This document shows positions 1 to 9,772 of a stretch of 64,000 bases of DNA, piece after piece; position 1 is the first letter of the stretch; each line of letters begins with the position of its first letter. The notes beneath the pieces are model-generated. The model saw only the letters and a list, made by a program, of their open reading frames with translations. It was not told the DNA's origin and made no database searches. This DNA is from Brachyspira murdochii DSM 12563 (GTDB lineage: Bacteria > Spirochaetota > Brachyspiria > Brachyspirales > Brachyspiraceae), in assembly GCF_000092845.1 (NCBI RefSeq), contig NC_014150.1, positions 1,450,919 to 1,514,918 on the forward strand, in the 5' to 3' direction. The translations under genes and the position numbers were made by a program.

Positions 1-716
<716 letters not shown>

Positions 717-804
717 TTAAAACTCCTTTAATTTTTATTTTTTTATACCTCAATTTATTTTTTATAGTTATTACTTTTATTTGTTTTATGGCTTTATAGC
801 TTCA

Positions 805-1545
805 TTATTTTTTAGCAAATATTTTTCCTATAGTAAAGTCATAAATAACAGCTCCTAAAACTCCGCCTACTATAGGTCCTACAACTGGAACTATCCATAC
901 ATTAGTGCCGTCTGTAAGTCCGTTATTTTTAAATCCTGCTGCAACAGCAAAAAGTCTAGGTGCTAAATCACGTGCTGGATTAATAGCATAACCATGCATA
1001 AATCCAAATGAAGTACCTATTGCAACTATTATAAGACCAACTATTATAGGTCCTAAATTAGCACCTGCAGGAGTATTATTAGCATCTCCTGTAGCAAGAA
1101 TTAAAAATACCAAAAGAAATGTACCTACTACTTGATCTATAAATCCAGGCCAAAATCCTGGTACGGCTGGGAAAGTTGTAAATACTCCGGCTGTAGTTTC
1201 AAGATTAGGGGCAACTTCTATCCACTTTCCATAATAAACAGCAAATACTATAGCAGCCCCAATAAAGAAGCCTATCATCTGAGCTACAATATAATACCAA
1301 ACTTTAGACCATTGAAAACGTCCTGTAGTAGCTAATGCCAAAGTAACAGCAGGATTAAGATGAGCCCCGCTTATCTTTCCAGAAGCATATATACCAAAAG
1401 TTACAGCTAGCCCCCAAGCTATATGTATATTAATAGCTGTACCGTTATTACCTATAAGTACAGAAGCAACTACTCCGCAGCCAAATAAAGCTATCATCAT
1501 AGAACCTATTATCTCTGCTAAAAACTCTGATTTCTTACTATACAT
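805..1545 (-). CDS. glpF: Glycerol uptake facilitator (aquaglyceroporin)
   Basis: Inner-membrane MIP-family channel that lets glycerol diffuse into the cell. The two NPA boxes are present as GAHLNPAVTLA (about residues 61-71) and INPARDLAP (about residues 188-196); the Asp after the second box is typical of glycerol channels rather than strict water channels. Six hydrophobic segments fit the fold. An in-frame ATG lies 12 bases further upstream, but its own GGGGGT is the ribosome-binding site for the ATG chosen here, so I prefer the shorter 246-residue form. It is followed on the same strand by glpK, which traps the imported glycerol. Confidence 0.95.
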   Translation of the reverse strand: MYSKKSEFLAEIIGSMMIALFGCGVVASVLIGNNGTAINIHIAWGLAVTFGIYASGKISGAHLNPAVTLALATTGRFQWSKVWYYIVAQMIGFFIGAAIVFAVYYGKWIEVAPNLETTAGVFTTFPAVPGFWPGFIDQVVGTFLLVFLILATGDANNTPAGANLGPIIVGLIIVAIGTSFGFMHGYAINPARDLAPRLFAVAAGFKNNGLTDGTNVWIVPVVGPIVGGVLGAVIYDFTIGKIFAKK

Positions 1546-1626
1546 TATTACCCCCATAAATTAATTATTTTTTTAATATAATGTTTTTTTATTTTTTTAT
1601 TTATTTTATTTATTGAAGTTTTTATA

Positions 1627-2124
1627 CTAATTTACTCCTCCAACTCTATATTGCTCACATACTGGACATCTTTTTGGAGCAATGGCATCATTATGCACAT
1701 ATCCGCATTTGCTGCATTGCCATTTGTTTATGCTTTCAACATTTTCTCCTAAATATTTTTCAAACATCTTTTTATGACCTTCTTCTATTTTTCCCACATG
1801 CTCAAAAAGTATAGCTATATCATTAAATCCTTCTTCTCTTGCAGTTTCAGCAAATTTTAAATACATATCTTCAGATTCATAAGTCTCCCCTGCTATAGCG
1901 TCTTTTAAATTCTCATCTTTTGATAGTATACCATGATAGCGTTCAAACCATAACTTACCATGCTCCTGCTCATTTCTGGAGGCTTTCTCATAGGCTAATG
2001 CCAAATTTTCCATACCCTCTTCCCTAGCTTTTTCGGCATAGTACATGTATTTGCACCTTGCCATTGCTTCTCCTATAAAAGCAGTCTTTAAGTTTTCAGC
2101 TGTTTTTGATTTTTTTAAATCCAT
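1627..2124 (-). CDS. rbr: Rubrerythrin
   Basis: Non-haem diiron peroxidase that reduces hydrogen peroxide in anaerobes. The N-terminal ferritin-like four-helix domain has paired Glu motifs (FIGEAMARCKYMYYAEKAREEG, then EQEHG). The C-terminal rubredoxin-like domain has CSKCGYVH and CPVC, the four Cys that bind one iron. The length (165 residues) is slightly short of the classic ~190 form but complete. I chose the ATG at 2124 because GGAGGT lies 6 bases before it; an upstream in-frame TTG has no such signal. It precedes glpF by 81 bases on the same strand. Two copies of a 19-bp near-palindrome lie upstream. Confidence 0.96.
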   Translation of the reverse strand: MDLKKSKTAENLKTAFIGEAMARCKYMYYAEKAREEGMENLALAYEKASRNEQEHGKLWFERYHGILSKDENLKDAIAGETYESEDMYLKFAETAREEGFNDIAILFEHVGKIEEGHKKMFEKYLGENVESINKWQCSKCGYVHNDAIAPKRCPVCEQYRVGGVN

Positions 2125-2287
2125 TATTACCTCCAATCTTTTAATTATTTGTTCTATATTTAACTAGTATAGAAATTTTATTAATGAAATATATATAAAT
2201 GCTCAAAAAAAGGTTATTTTTTAATATTTTTAAGCTAAAAAATAATTGAAATATAATAAAATTTATTTGATTTATATAAATTATACA

Positions 2288-2392
2288 TATACCATGTTAC
2301 GGTATAATTTATATTGTTTTTAATGTGAATTATCCTAACTTTAATAAATAATTAATATACTAGAGAATATACCTATACCATGTAGTTGTATA
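2288..2392. promoter_or_regulatory. Paired 19-bp near-palindromes upstream of rubrerythrin
   Basis: TATACC-ATGTTAC-GGTATA at 2288-2306 and TATACC-ATGTAGT-TGTATA at 2374-2392 share the core TATACCATGT and the same spacing of arms. They sit in the 340-base AT-rich gap upstream of the rubrerythrin gene. They could be operators for a peroxide- or metal-responsive regulator, but no regulator gene is nearby and the assignment is inference. The rest of the gap (2137-2478) shows no gene. Confidence 0.4.
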
Positions 2393-2478
2393 TTAATAGA
2401 AAAAACTAAAAAGTTATTTAATACATTTTATACATTATTTTGCAAAAAATAATAATGTATTAAAATAGTATTTGATTA

Positions 2479-4023
2479 TTATTTTATTTCTTCTTTTTTA
2501 TATACAACATAAATATTATTACTAAATATCATTGGCATATTCATATTTGAATAACTTTTTGTATTATTCACATAATATATAATATTTGAATTTTCTGTTT
2601 CATTCCAATAACCTGTTTTATTAAAAGCTGCTCCCATATCTAAAAACCAATCTTTATTCTCATTAAAATTTACAAATTCCAAACTAAACCCTTCTCCATC
2701 AGCATCTTTAGATATAGCATTAACAACATCAATATAATATTCCCATTTATAAGGTTCTTTATAATATTTAGTATAGATAATATTATTTACACTCATATTA
2801 AAAGTATTAAGTATAAAAAATATAATTATAAAATTAAAAATAGTATAATAAATACATAATAGGGGCAAAAGATAAACCAAAAGCTCCATATTGATAGCGG
2901 AAAAGTCCTGGTATACCATTAGCCAAATTGGTAAATATTACCGTTACAGGCAGATATAATATAAATAATAAAAATGCCTCTCTTACTATAATATAACTCT
3001 TACTATTATCAGAATTATATACATTAATAAATTTATATTCCTTATTAGAAAAATATTTAATAGATGTAAATATAAATGAAAATGCTGCAAATATAATAGA
3101 TAATATTAACATTGTAATAGCAAAATACATCAATGGATTTTTTATATAAAATTCAATTATACGTGATAGGTTATTTCCGCCATACACTGTTGAAAATTCA
3201 TTTGTAGGAAACATAAAAAGAGAATGTACCTGCGGATATATTATAGTTTTATTTATATTTCCTGAAGCCTTGCCTAACATTTTATGAAGATTATCAAAAT
3301 TATTTCTTATTTCATAAACTAAATATGGTAAATATGTTAAAAATGATAAAAACACACCTATCGCAAGAGGAATTATATTTTTCAAAGTTTTTTTATATCT
3401 TATAATCAAATATACAATAACTGTTGGAACAATACCATAATAAACAGCAAAATGTGCTTGTCCCATTAATGCCAAGATGGGAATATAAGCATAGCGGGTA
3501 AAAAAGAATTATCTGATGAAGTATATTCACAAAACATCATGAAAAATAAAAAAGAAAATGAAAGAGTAATACACGGATTATAAAATATCATATTTCTACT
3601 AATATAATATATATTCATTAGCACTAAAGAAGATATAACGGCAAATATTTTTAGAGAAAATCTTTTAAATACCCAATATAAAAATAATAAAACAGGTATT
3701 AGCATAGATATAAGATTATATATGCGAGCTATAAATAAATTACCATTAGCAAGCTTATAACAGATAAGAAAGTGAATATAAAAAAATCCGCCTGGTACTC
3801 TAGGTTCACTATTATCAAATAATGAACCCATTTCAAAACGGGCTCCTAAATGCGGAAATTCATCATTTTCATAATGTATTTTCATATCATAAAAATGAGA
3901 GGAAAAATCTCTATAATATTCCTGACCATCTCTAGGAAATGAATATATTCTCAAAACTACAGAAAATATTATAACAAATATAATTAAAACATATACCAAA
4001 TACCTACTATAACTTTTTAACAT
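2479..4023 (-). pseudogene. Frameshifted polytopic membrane protein, GT-C/GT39-like
   Basis: Three overlapping pieces in successive frames read as one protein: 3466-4023 (185 residues), 2834-3475 (213 residues) and 2479-about 2860 (continuing into a soluble C-terminus). The first piece has an N-terminal membrane helix and a periplasmic loop with RDFSSHFYDMKIHYENDEFPHLG; the remainder has many membrane helices. This architecture resembles GT-C glycosyltransferases that use lipid-linked sugars, but no diagnostic motif is decisive. The frame is lost near 3475 and again near 2850. The reading on either side stays protein-like, so the lesions are recent or are sequencing errors. Confidence 0.6.
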
Positions 4024-4040
4024 AAAACCTCACTATAGTA

Positions 4041-5240
4041 TTATTGATTATTTTTATTATAAAGCATAACTACGCAGAAAAAAGCAAGAACCGATAATAC
4101 AGCACCTCCAAAACCTACAAACCTTACCCCGAAATTATCAAATATACTGCTTCCAACAAAGGACCCCAAAGCTATACCAAAATTAAATGAAAACGAGTTA
4201 TTTGATGAAGCCAATGTAATACATGAAGGATAATCCTTTTCTGTAAAATCAAGTATATTAAGCTGTACAGGTGAGTTCATCAAATACATTAAAAAACCTA
4301 TAATAAGTATTACAATAGCTGCACTTATATAATTAAGCAAAGCAAAAGGAAGAACTATCATGCATAAAAACTGCATTATAAAAATAAATCTTAATCTATA
4401 AACTCCGTTATGCTCTGCTAGTTTACCAGAAAGCAAATTACTGAAAAGAACAGCAACGCCAAAAACAAGCAATGCCGCACTTATATATTTATTTGGTATA
4501 TGAACATAATCAAGAAAAATAGGCTTTAAATAAGTGTATAGTACATATGAAGAAGCAGCTCCGAAAAGTATTGTAAAAGTGCTTAGTATAAATCTTATGT
4601 CTTTAAATAGTACAAATTGGGATAATAGTTTAACCTTATGACTTGCAGTATTTCTTGGAAGAGTTACAAACATTAAGATAGTCATAACGGCACTAAAAAT
4701 AGAAATAAATATAAAAGAAGACCTCCAGCCGAAATTATAGCTTAAAGTTGTTCCTATAGGCACTCCGAAAATAGAAGCTATGCTAAATCCGGAGTATATC
4801 CAAGCTACTACCATAGGTCTTTTTTCTTTTGAGGATACATACGGGCTAAAAGATATAGAAACCGATATCAGAGAACCTGAAATTACAGCAATAAGCATTC
4901 TTAAAATAAGAAGAAATGTATAATTATACGCTAATGAACATAAAAAATTAAGAATGATAAATATTATACTTGCAAATATTATAAAATGAAATCTATTGAA
5001 CTTACCTGCTATAGCAGCTGAAAAAGGAGTACATACAGAATAAGCCAAAGCAAACATAGAAACAAGTCCTCCTGCTTGAACTTCGGTAATATTAAAACTC
5101 TCTGCTATTTCAGTCAAAACACCTATGACTATAAACTCGCTCGTACCTAAGGCAAAACTTAAAAGCACCAATGCTATTATAGCCAATAATTTATTTTCTT
5201 CTTTTTTTACTTCGGATATACCACTTTCTAACACTGACAT
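4041..5240 (-). CDS. MFS transporter, AraJ/SotB-like (DHA1 family)
   Basis: Twelve-helix inner-membrane secondary transporter of 399 residues. The N-terminal stretch FALGTSEFIVIGVLTEIAES followed by VQAGGLVSMFALAYSVCTPF and GKFNR is typical of the AraJ/YdhP/SotB group of sugar or drug efflux proteins. It starts 17 bases beyond the frameshifted membrane gene on the same strand. The ribosome-binding site is weak (AGAGA). The substrate cannot be read from the sequence. A GC-rich dispersed motif lies just upstream near 5408-5424. Confidence 0.85.
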   Translation of the reverse strand: MSVLESGISEVKKEENKLLAIIALVLLSFALGTSEFIVIGVLTEIAESFNITEVQAGGLVSMFALAYSVCTPFSAAIAGKFNRFHFIIFASIIFIILNFLCSLAYNYTFLLILRMLIAVISGSLISVSISFSPYVSSKEKRPMVVAWIYSGFSIASIFGVPIGTTLSYNFGWRSSFIFISIFSAVMTILMFVTLPRNTASHKVKLLSQFVLFKDIRFILSTFTILFGAASSYVLYTYLKPIFLDYVHIPNKYISAALLVFGVAVLFSNLLSGKLAEHNGVYRLRFIFIMQFLCMIVLPFALLNYISAAIVILIIGFLMYLMNSPVQLNILDFTEKDYPSCITLASSNNSFSFNFGIALGSFVGSSIFDNFGVRFVGFGGAVLSVLAFFCVVMLYNKNNQ

Positions 5241-5477
5241 AATTTTTTCTCTAAAAAAATTACTATTAATAATATATTATGTTCAAAAAAATTCAATTAA
5301 GATATATAATTTTTTTTTAATAATTTTGAATATTTTTTATATTAATTTACAGAACGCTTCCAAAAAAAATACAGCTAAATATAAAAATTGTGAGCGTATA
5401 GCAAATTCGCCAAAGGCGGACAGCATCATTTCTATACATTTTTAGCGAACAATTTTTATTAGCAATAATAAAAATTA

Positions 5478-6071
5478 TTAGTATAAAATATCATTAATAT
5501 AATTATAAATTTCAGAAGCAAATACATTATGTCCGTTTTCGCTTAAATGAACTCCGTCAAAAAATATATCATAATAATGATTTTCTTTTAATATTTTATT
5601 CACAAATAAATTATAAACATCTATGCTTTTTATATTATTTGTTTTTGTATATTGATTGATAAAATTAACATACTCTTTTAGAATATTATCAAACTCTTCT
5701 ATGTTATTTGACTCAAAAAAATCAAATGCTTCCTTAATAAAAGCAATCGGAGTAAATACTATTATATCAATATTATTTTCTAAAGATTTATTAACTATGC
5801 TTATTAAATTATTTTCTATTTTTTTTACATGTTTGCATGTAAATATATCATTCACTCCTCCCATCAAAATTACAGTATCAGCATTTACACAGTCTCTGTC
5901 AAAACGAGCAAGCATACCAGATATCATATCACCATTAATGCCTTTATTAATAAAAGTAAAGTCTTTGTTATTATTACTGAATTTATCATTTAATATTTCA
6001 GTCCACACCTTGTCTCTTGATACCATATATCCATAAGTGGTGCTGTCTCCTAAACAAACTATTTTTTTCAT
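5478..6071 (-). CDS. SGNH/GDSL-family hydrolase
   Basis: Predicted esterase or lipase of the SGNH superfamily, 197 residues, apparently cytoplasmic as no signal peptide is seen. Block I is CLGDSTTYGY (nucleophile Ser10), block III is GGVND (residues 71-75), and block V is DGVHLSENGH with Asp172 and His175 completing the triad. The closest functional class is TesA/lysophospholipase-like or acyl-carbohydrate esterase; the substrate is unknown. It stands alone between an MFS gene and an aldo/keto reductase remnant. Confidence 0.88.
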   Translation of the reverse strand: MKKIVCLGDSTTYGYMVSRDKVWTEILNDKFSNNNKDFTFINKGINGDMISGMLARFDRDCVNADTVILMGGVNDIFTCKHVKKIENNLISIVNKSLENNIDIIVFTPIAFIKEAFDFFESNNIEEFDNILKEYVNFINQYTKTNNIKSIDVYNLFVNKILKENHYYDIFFDGVHLSENGHNVFASEIYNYINDILY

Positions 6072-6173
6072 AGCATTATTTTCCTAAAATTTGTATAATA
6101 TTTTATTATATAATAACAATATAAATATTTAAATAAAAAATTATTGTGGAGAATATATAACAATTTTAAAATC

Positions 6174-6627
6174 CTGAAAGATGTATTCACATTAAGCAAC
6201 GGATATAAAATTCCATGCATAGGATTCAACTGCTGTAAATGCTGTAAAAGAAGCTCTAAAATTAGGATACAGGCATATTGATCAGCAGCAATTTACGGTA
6301 ATGAAAAAAGTATTTGAAAAAGCAATCAAAGAAAGCGGTATTAATAGAGATGATCTTTTTATCACAAGAAAAGTGCGGAATAAATAAAGGGGATATAAAA
6401 CAACATTAAAAGCATTTGAAAAAACTCTTAATGATTTGTGCCTGCTTTTCATAATATGGTGTTTGCAAAACAATACTCTTCCTTTGCCTAAATCTGTAAC
6501 CCCATCACGTATAAAAGAAAATACCGACATATTCGATTTTGTAATAAGCGATGAAGATATGAAAAAAATAAACAGTATGCCTTATTTCGGAGGGTATGTA
6601 CATCACCCAGATAAAGTAAATTTCTAA
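6174..6627 (+). pseudogene. Aldo/keto reductase remnant
   Basis: Pieces of an NADPH-dependent aldo/keto reductase can be read in shifting frames: LSNGYKIPCIGF near 6189, AVKEALKLGYRHID near 6240, AAIYGNEKS in another frame near 6286, EKAIKESGINRDDLFIT near 6318, then GYKTTLKAFEKTLNDL near 6392. The middle of the barrel is missing. The C-terminal part LPKSVTPSRIKENTDIFDF with SDEDMKKIN follows at 6486-6627. The expected start ATG is now CTG (6174). Several frameshifts plus an internal deletion make this a clear pseudogene. Confidence 0.85.
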
Positions 6628-6676
6628 AATGGTTTTAATAGAAAAGTAAAGCTATAGATTTAAAGTCTGCAGCTTT

Positions 6677-7441
6677 TTAATTAATAATAGCCTCTTTAAA
6701 TCTGAAATCAATTCTTTTTGTCTGATTGCCCTGATACTGTACAGTCTTTAATACAGCAGCCAAATCAACAAACTTTTCAGCTTTCACATACTTTTCTAAT
6801 ATCACCTGTACATGATATCCCCTAGGGTAAAGTATAAGATCATCTCCGTAAGCATTAATCTCAGATATTAAATTGTATATTTCATTGTGATTCTTTTTAA
6901 GCTCATAAATTACAGATGCTAAATACTTGGCGTACTCATCTTCTATTTTATCACTGTTTTGAGTAATGCTTAAACCAGTGATATAAGGAACATCATAATT
7001 ATAAATATTTCCGTTTTTTATAATATATCCGTCATCTGTTATCTCATATATTCCTCTGCTTGATTCAAGTAAAAATAAAGTGTCTCTTTCATCTACATTG
7101 ATAATAAGCAAATCCGGAAATGAGGTCTTTATATTTTCTACTTTAATTCTTACATTTTTTTCTATATCAGAAGTTATATCTTTTTTTGGTATATTGAATA
7201 GACTTGTATTATTGTATTTTGATAATTCAGCCTCTTCCATTATATCCATAGCATTTAATCTTTTTAATCCCCTTATCTCTACACGAAGAATTCTAGCCTT
7301 ATTTACAATAAGAACTAAGGCTAATATTATAATGATAAGTACAAAAATAGCTATTATTCTTTTTATTAAACTTTTCTGCTTATCGGTAAGCTTATTTTTT
7401 TTTAACTTTCTTTTAAGTCTGCTTTCTTTAGTATCTTTCAT
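6677..7441 (-). CDS. ftsQ: Cell division protein FtsQ/DivIB (POTRA domain)
   Basis: Bitopic inner-membrane divisome protein of 254 residues. A basic cytoplasmic tail (residues 1-26) precedes one membrane helix (about 27-46). A POTRA domain follows, beginning RVEIRGLKRLNAMDIMEEA, with KNVRIKVENIKTSFPDLLIINVDER, the usual FtsQ pattern. A beta domain with DGYIIKNG and a glycine-rich PYITGL follows. It starts 24 bases after the metG stop on the same strand, so the two are probably co-transcribed. The neighbourhood is not a classical dcw cluster. Confidence 0.85.
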   Translation of the reverse strand: MKDTKESRLKRKLKKNKLTDKQKSLIKRIIAIFVLIIIILALVLIVNKARILRVEIRGLKRLNAMDIMEEAELSKYNNTSLFNIPKKDITSDIEKNVRIKVENIKTSFPDLLIINVDERDTLFLLESSRGIYEITDDGYIIKNGNIYNYDVPYITGLSITQNSDKIEDEYAKYLASVIYELKKNHNEIYNLISEINAYGDDLILYPRGYHVQVILEKYVKAEKFVDLAAVLKTVQYQGNQTKRIDFRFKEAIIN

Positions 7442-7465
7442 TATAATATTATTTTGTTTTAATAA

Positions 7466-9421
7466 TTAATTAACTGAACAGCCTGCTCCAAAATCTTTTT
7501 CCGGCTTCATAAGAGAAAGGGTCTCTCCATTATCAGCCAAAAGAAGCATACCATGAGAAGTAACCCCTCTAAACTTTTTAGGCTTTAAATTTGCCAAATA
7601 AAGAACTGTTTTACCAACCATATCTTCAGGCTTATAATACTCTGCTATAGAAGATACAACTACTCTCTGCTCGCCTCCTCCAATATCAAGCACAAATTTT
7701 AAAAGCTTATCAGCATTTTCAACCTTTTCTGCAACTAATATTTTAGCTGTAAGAAGTTCAAGTTTTTCAAAATCTTCTTTTTCTATATTAGCTTTATGTT
7801 TATCTTCTTTAGGAGGATTAATTTGTTTTTTATTATCTTCCATACTTACCCCTATTTCTTTTTCTATGTCGTATCTATTAAATAAAGGCTCTCCCTTTTC
7901 TATTTTTGTTCCAGCTTTTAAAGAACCCCATTTCTTAGCACTTTCCAAAGAAACACTATCTCCTAATCCTAATCTGTTAAATACTTTTTTAGGAGTTTCT
8001 ACAAAGAATATCTGTAAATAAGCCGTTACTATATAGTATACTTGGAAAGATATATACATTACATTAGCTAAATGATCTTTTTTAGCTTCATCTTTAGCCA
8101 AATTCCAAGGAGCACTCTCTTCTACATATTTGTTGGTCATTCTTATAACCTCCCAAATATATGACAATGCCTCATGAAATTTAAAACTATCTAATGCGGA
8201 CTCCACATTGGCATCAAGTGTAAGAACCATTTTTTTAAGCTCTTTTTCTCTATCTCCAAATACACTCTCAGCCTCATCTGGAAGCACCCCATTAAAATAT
8301 TTTCCAAGCATAGTAGTTATTCTATGCCATAAATTACCATAATCATTAGCTAAATCGCTATTTATTCTCTTTAAGAAAAGCTCCTGAGAATAATATCCGT
8401 CAGAACCGAAATTAATCTCTCTCATAAGAAAATATCTTAAAGCATCAACGCCGTATTTATCTATTAAAGTATTAGGATCAACAACATTTCCCCTGCTTTT
8501 ACTCATTTTCTTTCCGTCATCAAAAAGCACCCAGCCATGACCAAATACTTTTTTAGGAAGCGGTATATCAAGCATTTTAAGCATTATAGGCCATATAACA
8601 GCATGGAAACGCACTATTTCCTTTCCTACAAAATGCACATCACAAGACCAATATTTTTTATATAAATCATCTTCTCCGTCTTCCGGATATCCTAAAGCAG
8701 TAATATAATTTGATAAAGCATCAATCCATACATATATACTATGCTCACTGTCAACAGGACAAGGTATTCCCCACTGAAGCCCTTTTCTTGTAACAGCCAA
8801 ATCCTCTAATCCGGGAAGTAAAAAGTTTTTAAGCATTTCATTTTGTCTTTCTTTAGGCTCTAAAAACTCGGGGTGATCTTTATAATAATCTATTAACCAT
8901 TGTCCATATTCTGAAAGTTTAAGATAGTAGCATTCTTCTTCTTTATACTCTAATTCTTTTTCGCAGTCCGGACAATAGAACTTACCATCATCTTTTTTTA
9001 CTACCTGACTTTCTGTAAAAAATGCCTCATCGCTTACACAATAAAGCCCCTTATAAGCCCCTTTATAAATATATCCCTTATCATAAAGTATTTTAAATAT
9101 TTTCTGAACTCTTCTTTCATGATAATCATCAGTAGTTCTTATATAATGACTGTAATCAATATGAAGTCTTTTCCATAACTCTTTGGTGGCATTAACAATA
9201 TTATCAACATAAGCTTTAGGAGTAGTATCTGCTGCTTCAGCTTTTCTTGCAATTTTTTCACCATGTTCATCAGTACCTGTTAAAAAATAAACATCATATC
9301 CCATTATTTTTTTATATCTAGCCATAGTATCTGCTGCTATAGTACAGTAGCAATGACCGATATGCAAATAATCTGAAGGATAGTATATAGGAGTTGTAAT
9401 ATAAAACTTTTTATCTGTCAT
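7466..9421 (-). CDS. metG: Methionyl-tRNA synthetase with C-terminal tRNA-binding domain
   Basis: Class I aminoacyl-tRNA synthetase charging tRNA-Met, 651 residues. The HIGH motif is at residues 20-23 (DYLHIGHCY), the KMSKS loop at 305-309 (GKKMSKSRGNVVD). A zinc knuckle is suggested by Cys128, Cys150, Cys153 and Cys164. VWIDALSNYITALG and the helical anticodon-binding domain follow. The last ~110 residues form an OB-fold tRNA-binding domain (EKLELLTAKILVAEKVENAD, then GVTSHGMLLLAD), as in dimeric MetG. GGAGG lies about 8 bases before the ATG. Confidence 0.98.
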   Translation of the reverse strand: MTDKKFYITTPIYYPSDYLHIGHCYCTIAADTMARYKKIMGYDVYFLTGTDEHGEKIARKAEAADTTPKAYVDNIVNATKELWKRLHIDYSHYIRTTDDYHERRVQKIFKILYDKGYIYKGAYKGLYCVSDEAFFTESQVVKKDDGKFYCPDCEKELEYKEEECYYLKLSEYGQWLIDYYKDHPEFLEPKERQNEMLKNFLLPGLEDLAVTRKGLQWGIPCPVDSEHSIYVWIDALSNYITALGYPEDGEDDLYKKYWSCDVHFVGKEIVRFHAVIWPIMLKMLDIPLPKKVFGHGWVLFDDGKKMSKSRGNVVDPNTLIDKYGVDALRYFLMREINFGSDGYYSQELFLKRINSDLANDYGNLWHRITTMLGKYFNGVLPDEAESVFGDREKELKKMVLTLDANVESALDSFKFHEALSYIWEVIRMTNKYVEESAPWNLAKDEAKKDHLANVMYISFQVYYIVTAYLQIFFVETPKKVFNRLGLGDSVSLESAKKWGSLKAGTKIEKGEPLFNRYDIEKEIGVSMEDNKKQINPPKEDKHKANIEKEDFEKLELLTAKILVAEKVENADKLLKFVLDIGGGEQRVVVSSIAEYYKPEDMVGKTVLYLANLKPKKFRGVTSHGMLLLADNGETLSLMKPEKDFGAGCSVN

Positions 9422-9772
9422 CTGTATGCCTCCATTTTAAGTTATAAAAACAAATCAATTATACTAAAATTAATGTTTTTTGTAAAGATAAAAAATTAAT
9501 ATAGTACTTCATTATTTATATTACCCAAATATTATTTTTTACAATATATCAAATAAATATTAATACATATTTACAAAATACATTGTATATAAATTTTTTG
9601 TAAACAAATAGGAATATTTTATTACATTAACTAGCATTTTTTAGAATATAAAATACTAGTTAATATTACAAAATATCAATTAATATAGTTTTTATTTTAA
9701 CAACAGGAAACATGAAAAAATATATTAGTTTATACATTACATAATTTTTATTTTGAAGGAGCAAAAATTTTT
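9422..9772. other. Gene-free AT-rich gap with a 15-bp inverted repeat
   Basis: This 351-base divergent gap between metG and the chemotaxis receptor gene holds no gene that I can support. It contains an inverted repeat with 15-base arms and one mismatch, ATTAACTAGCATTTT (9626-9640) and AAAATACTAGTTAAT (9650-9664), separated by 9 bases. It lies about 110 bases before the receptor start and could be an operator or a factor-binding site. It is not followed by a T-run that would make it a convincing terminator. Confidence 0.5.
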
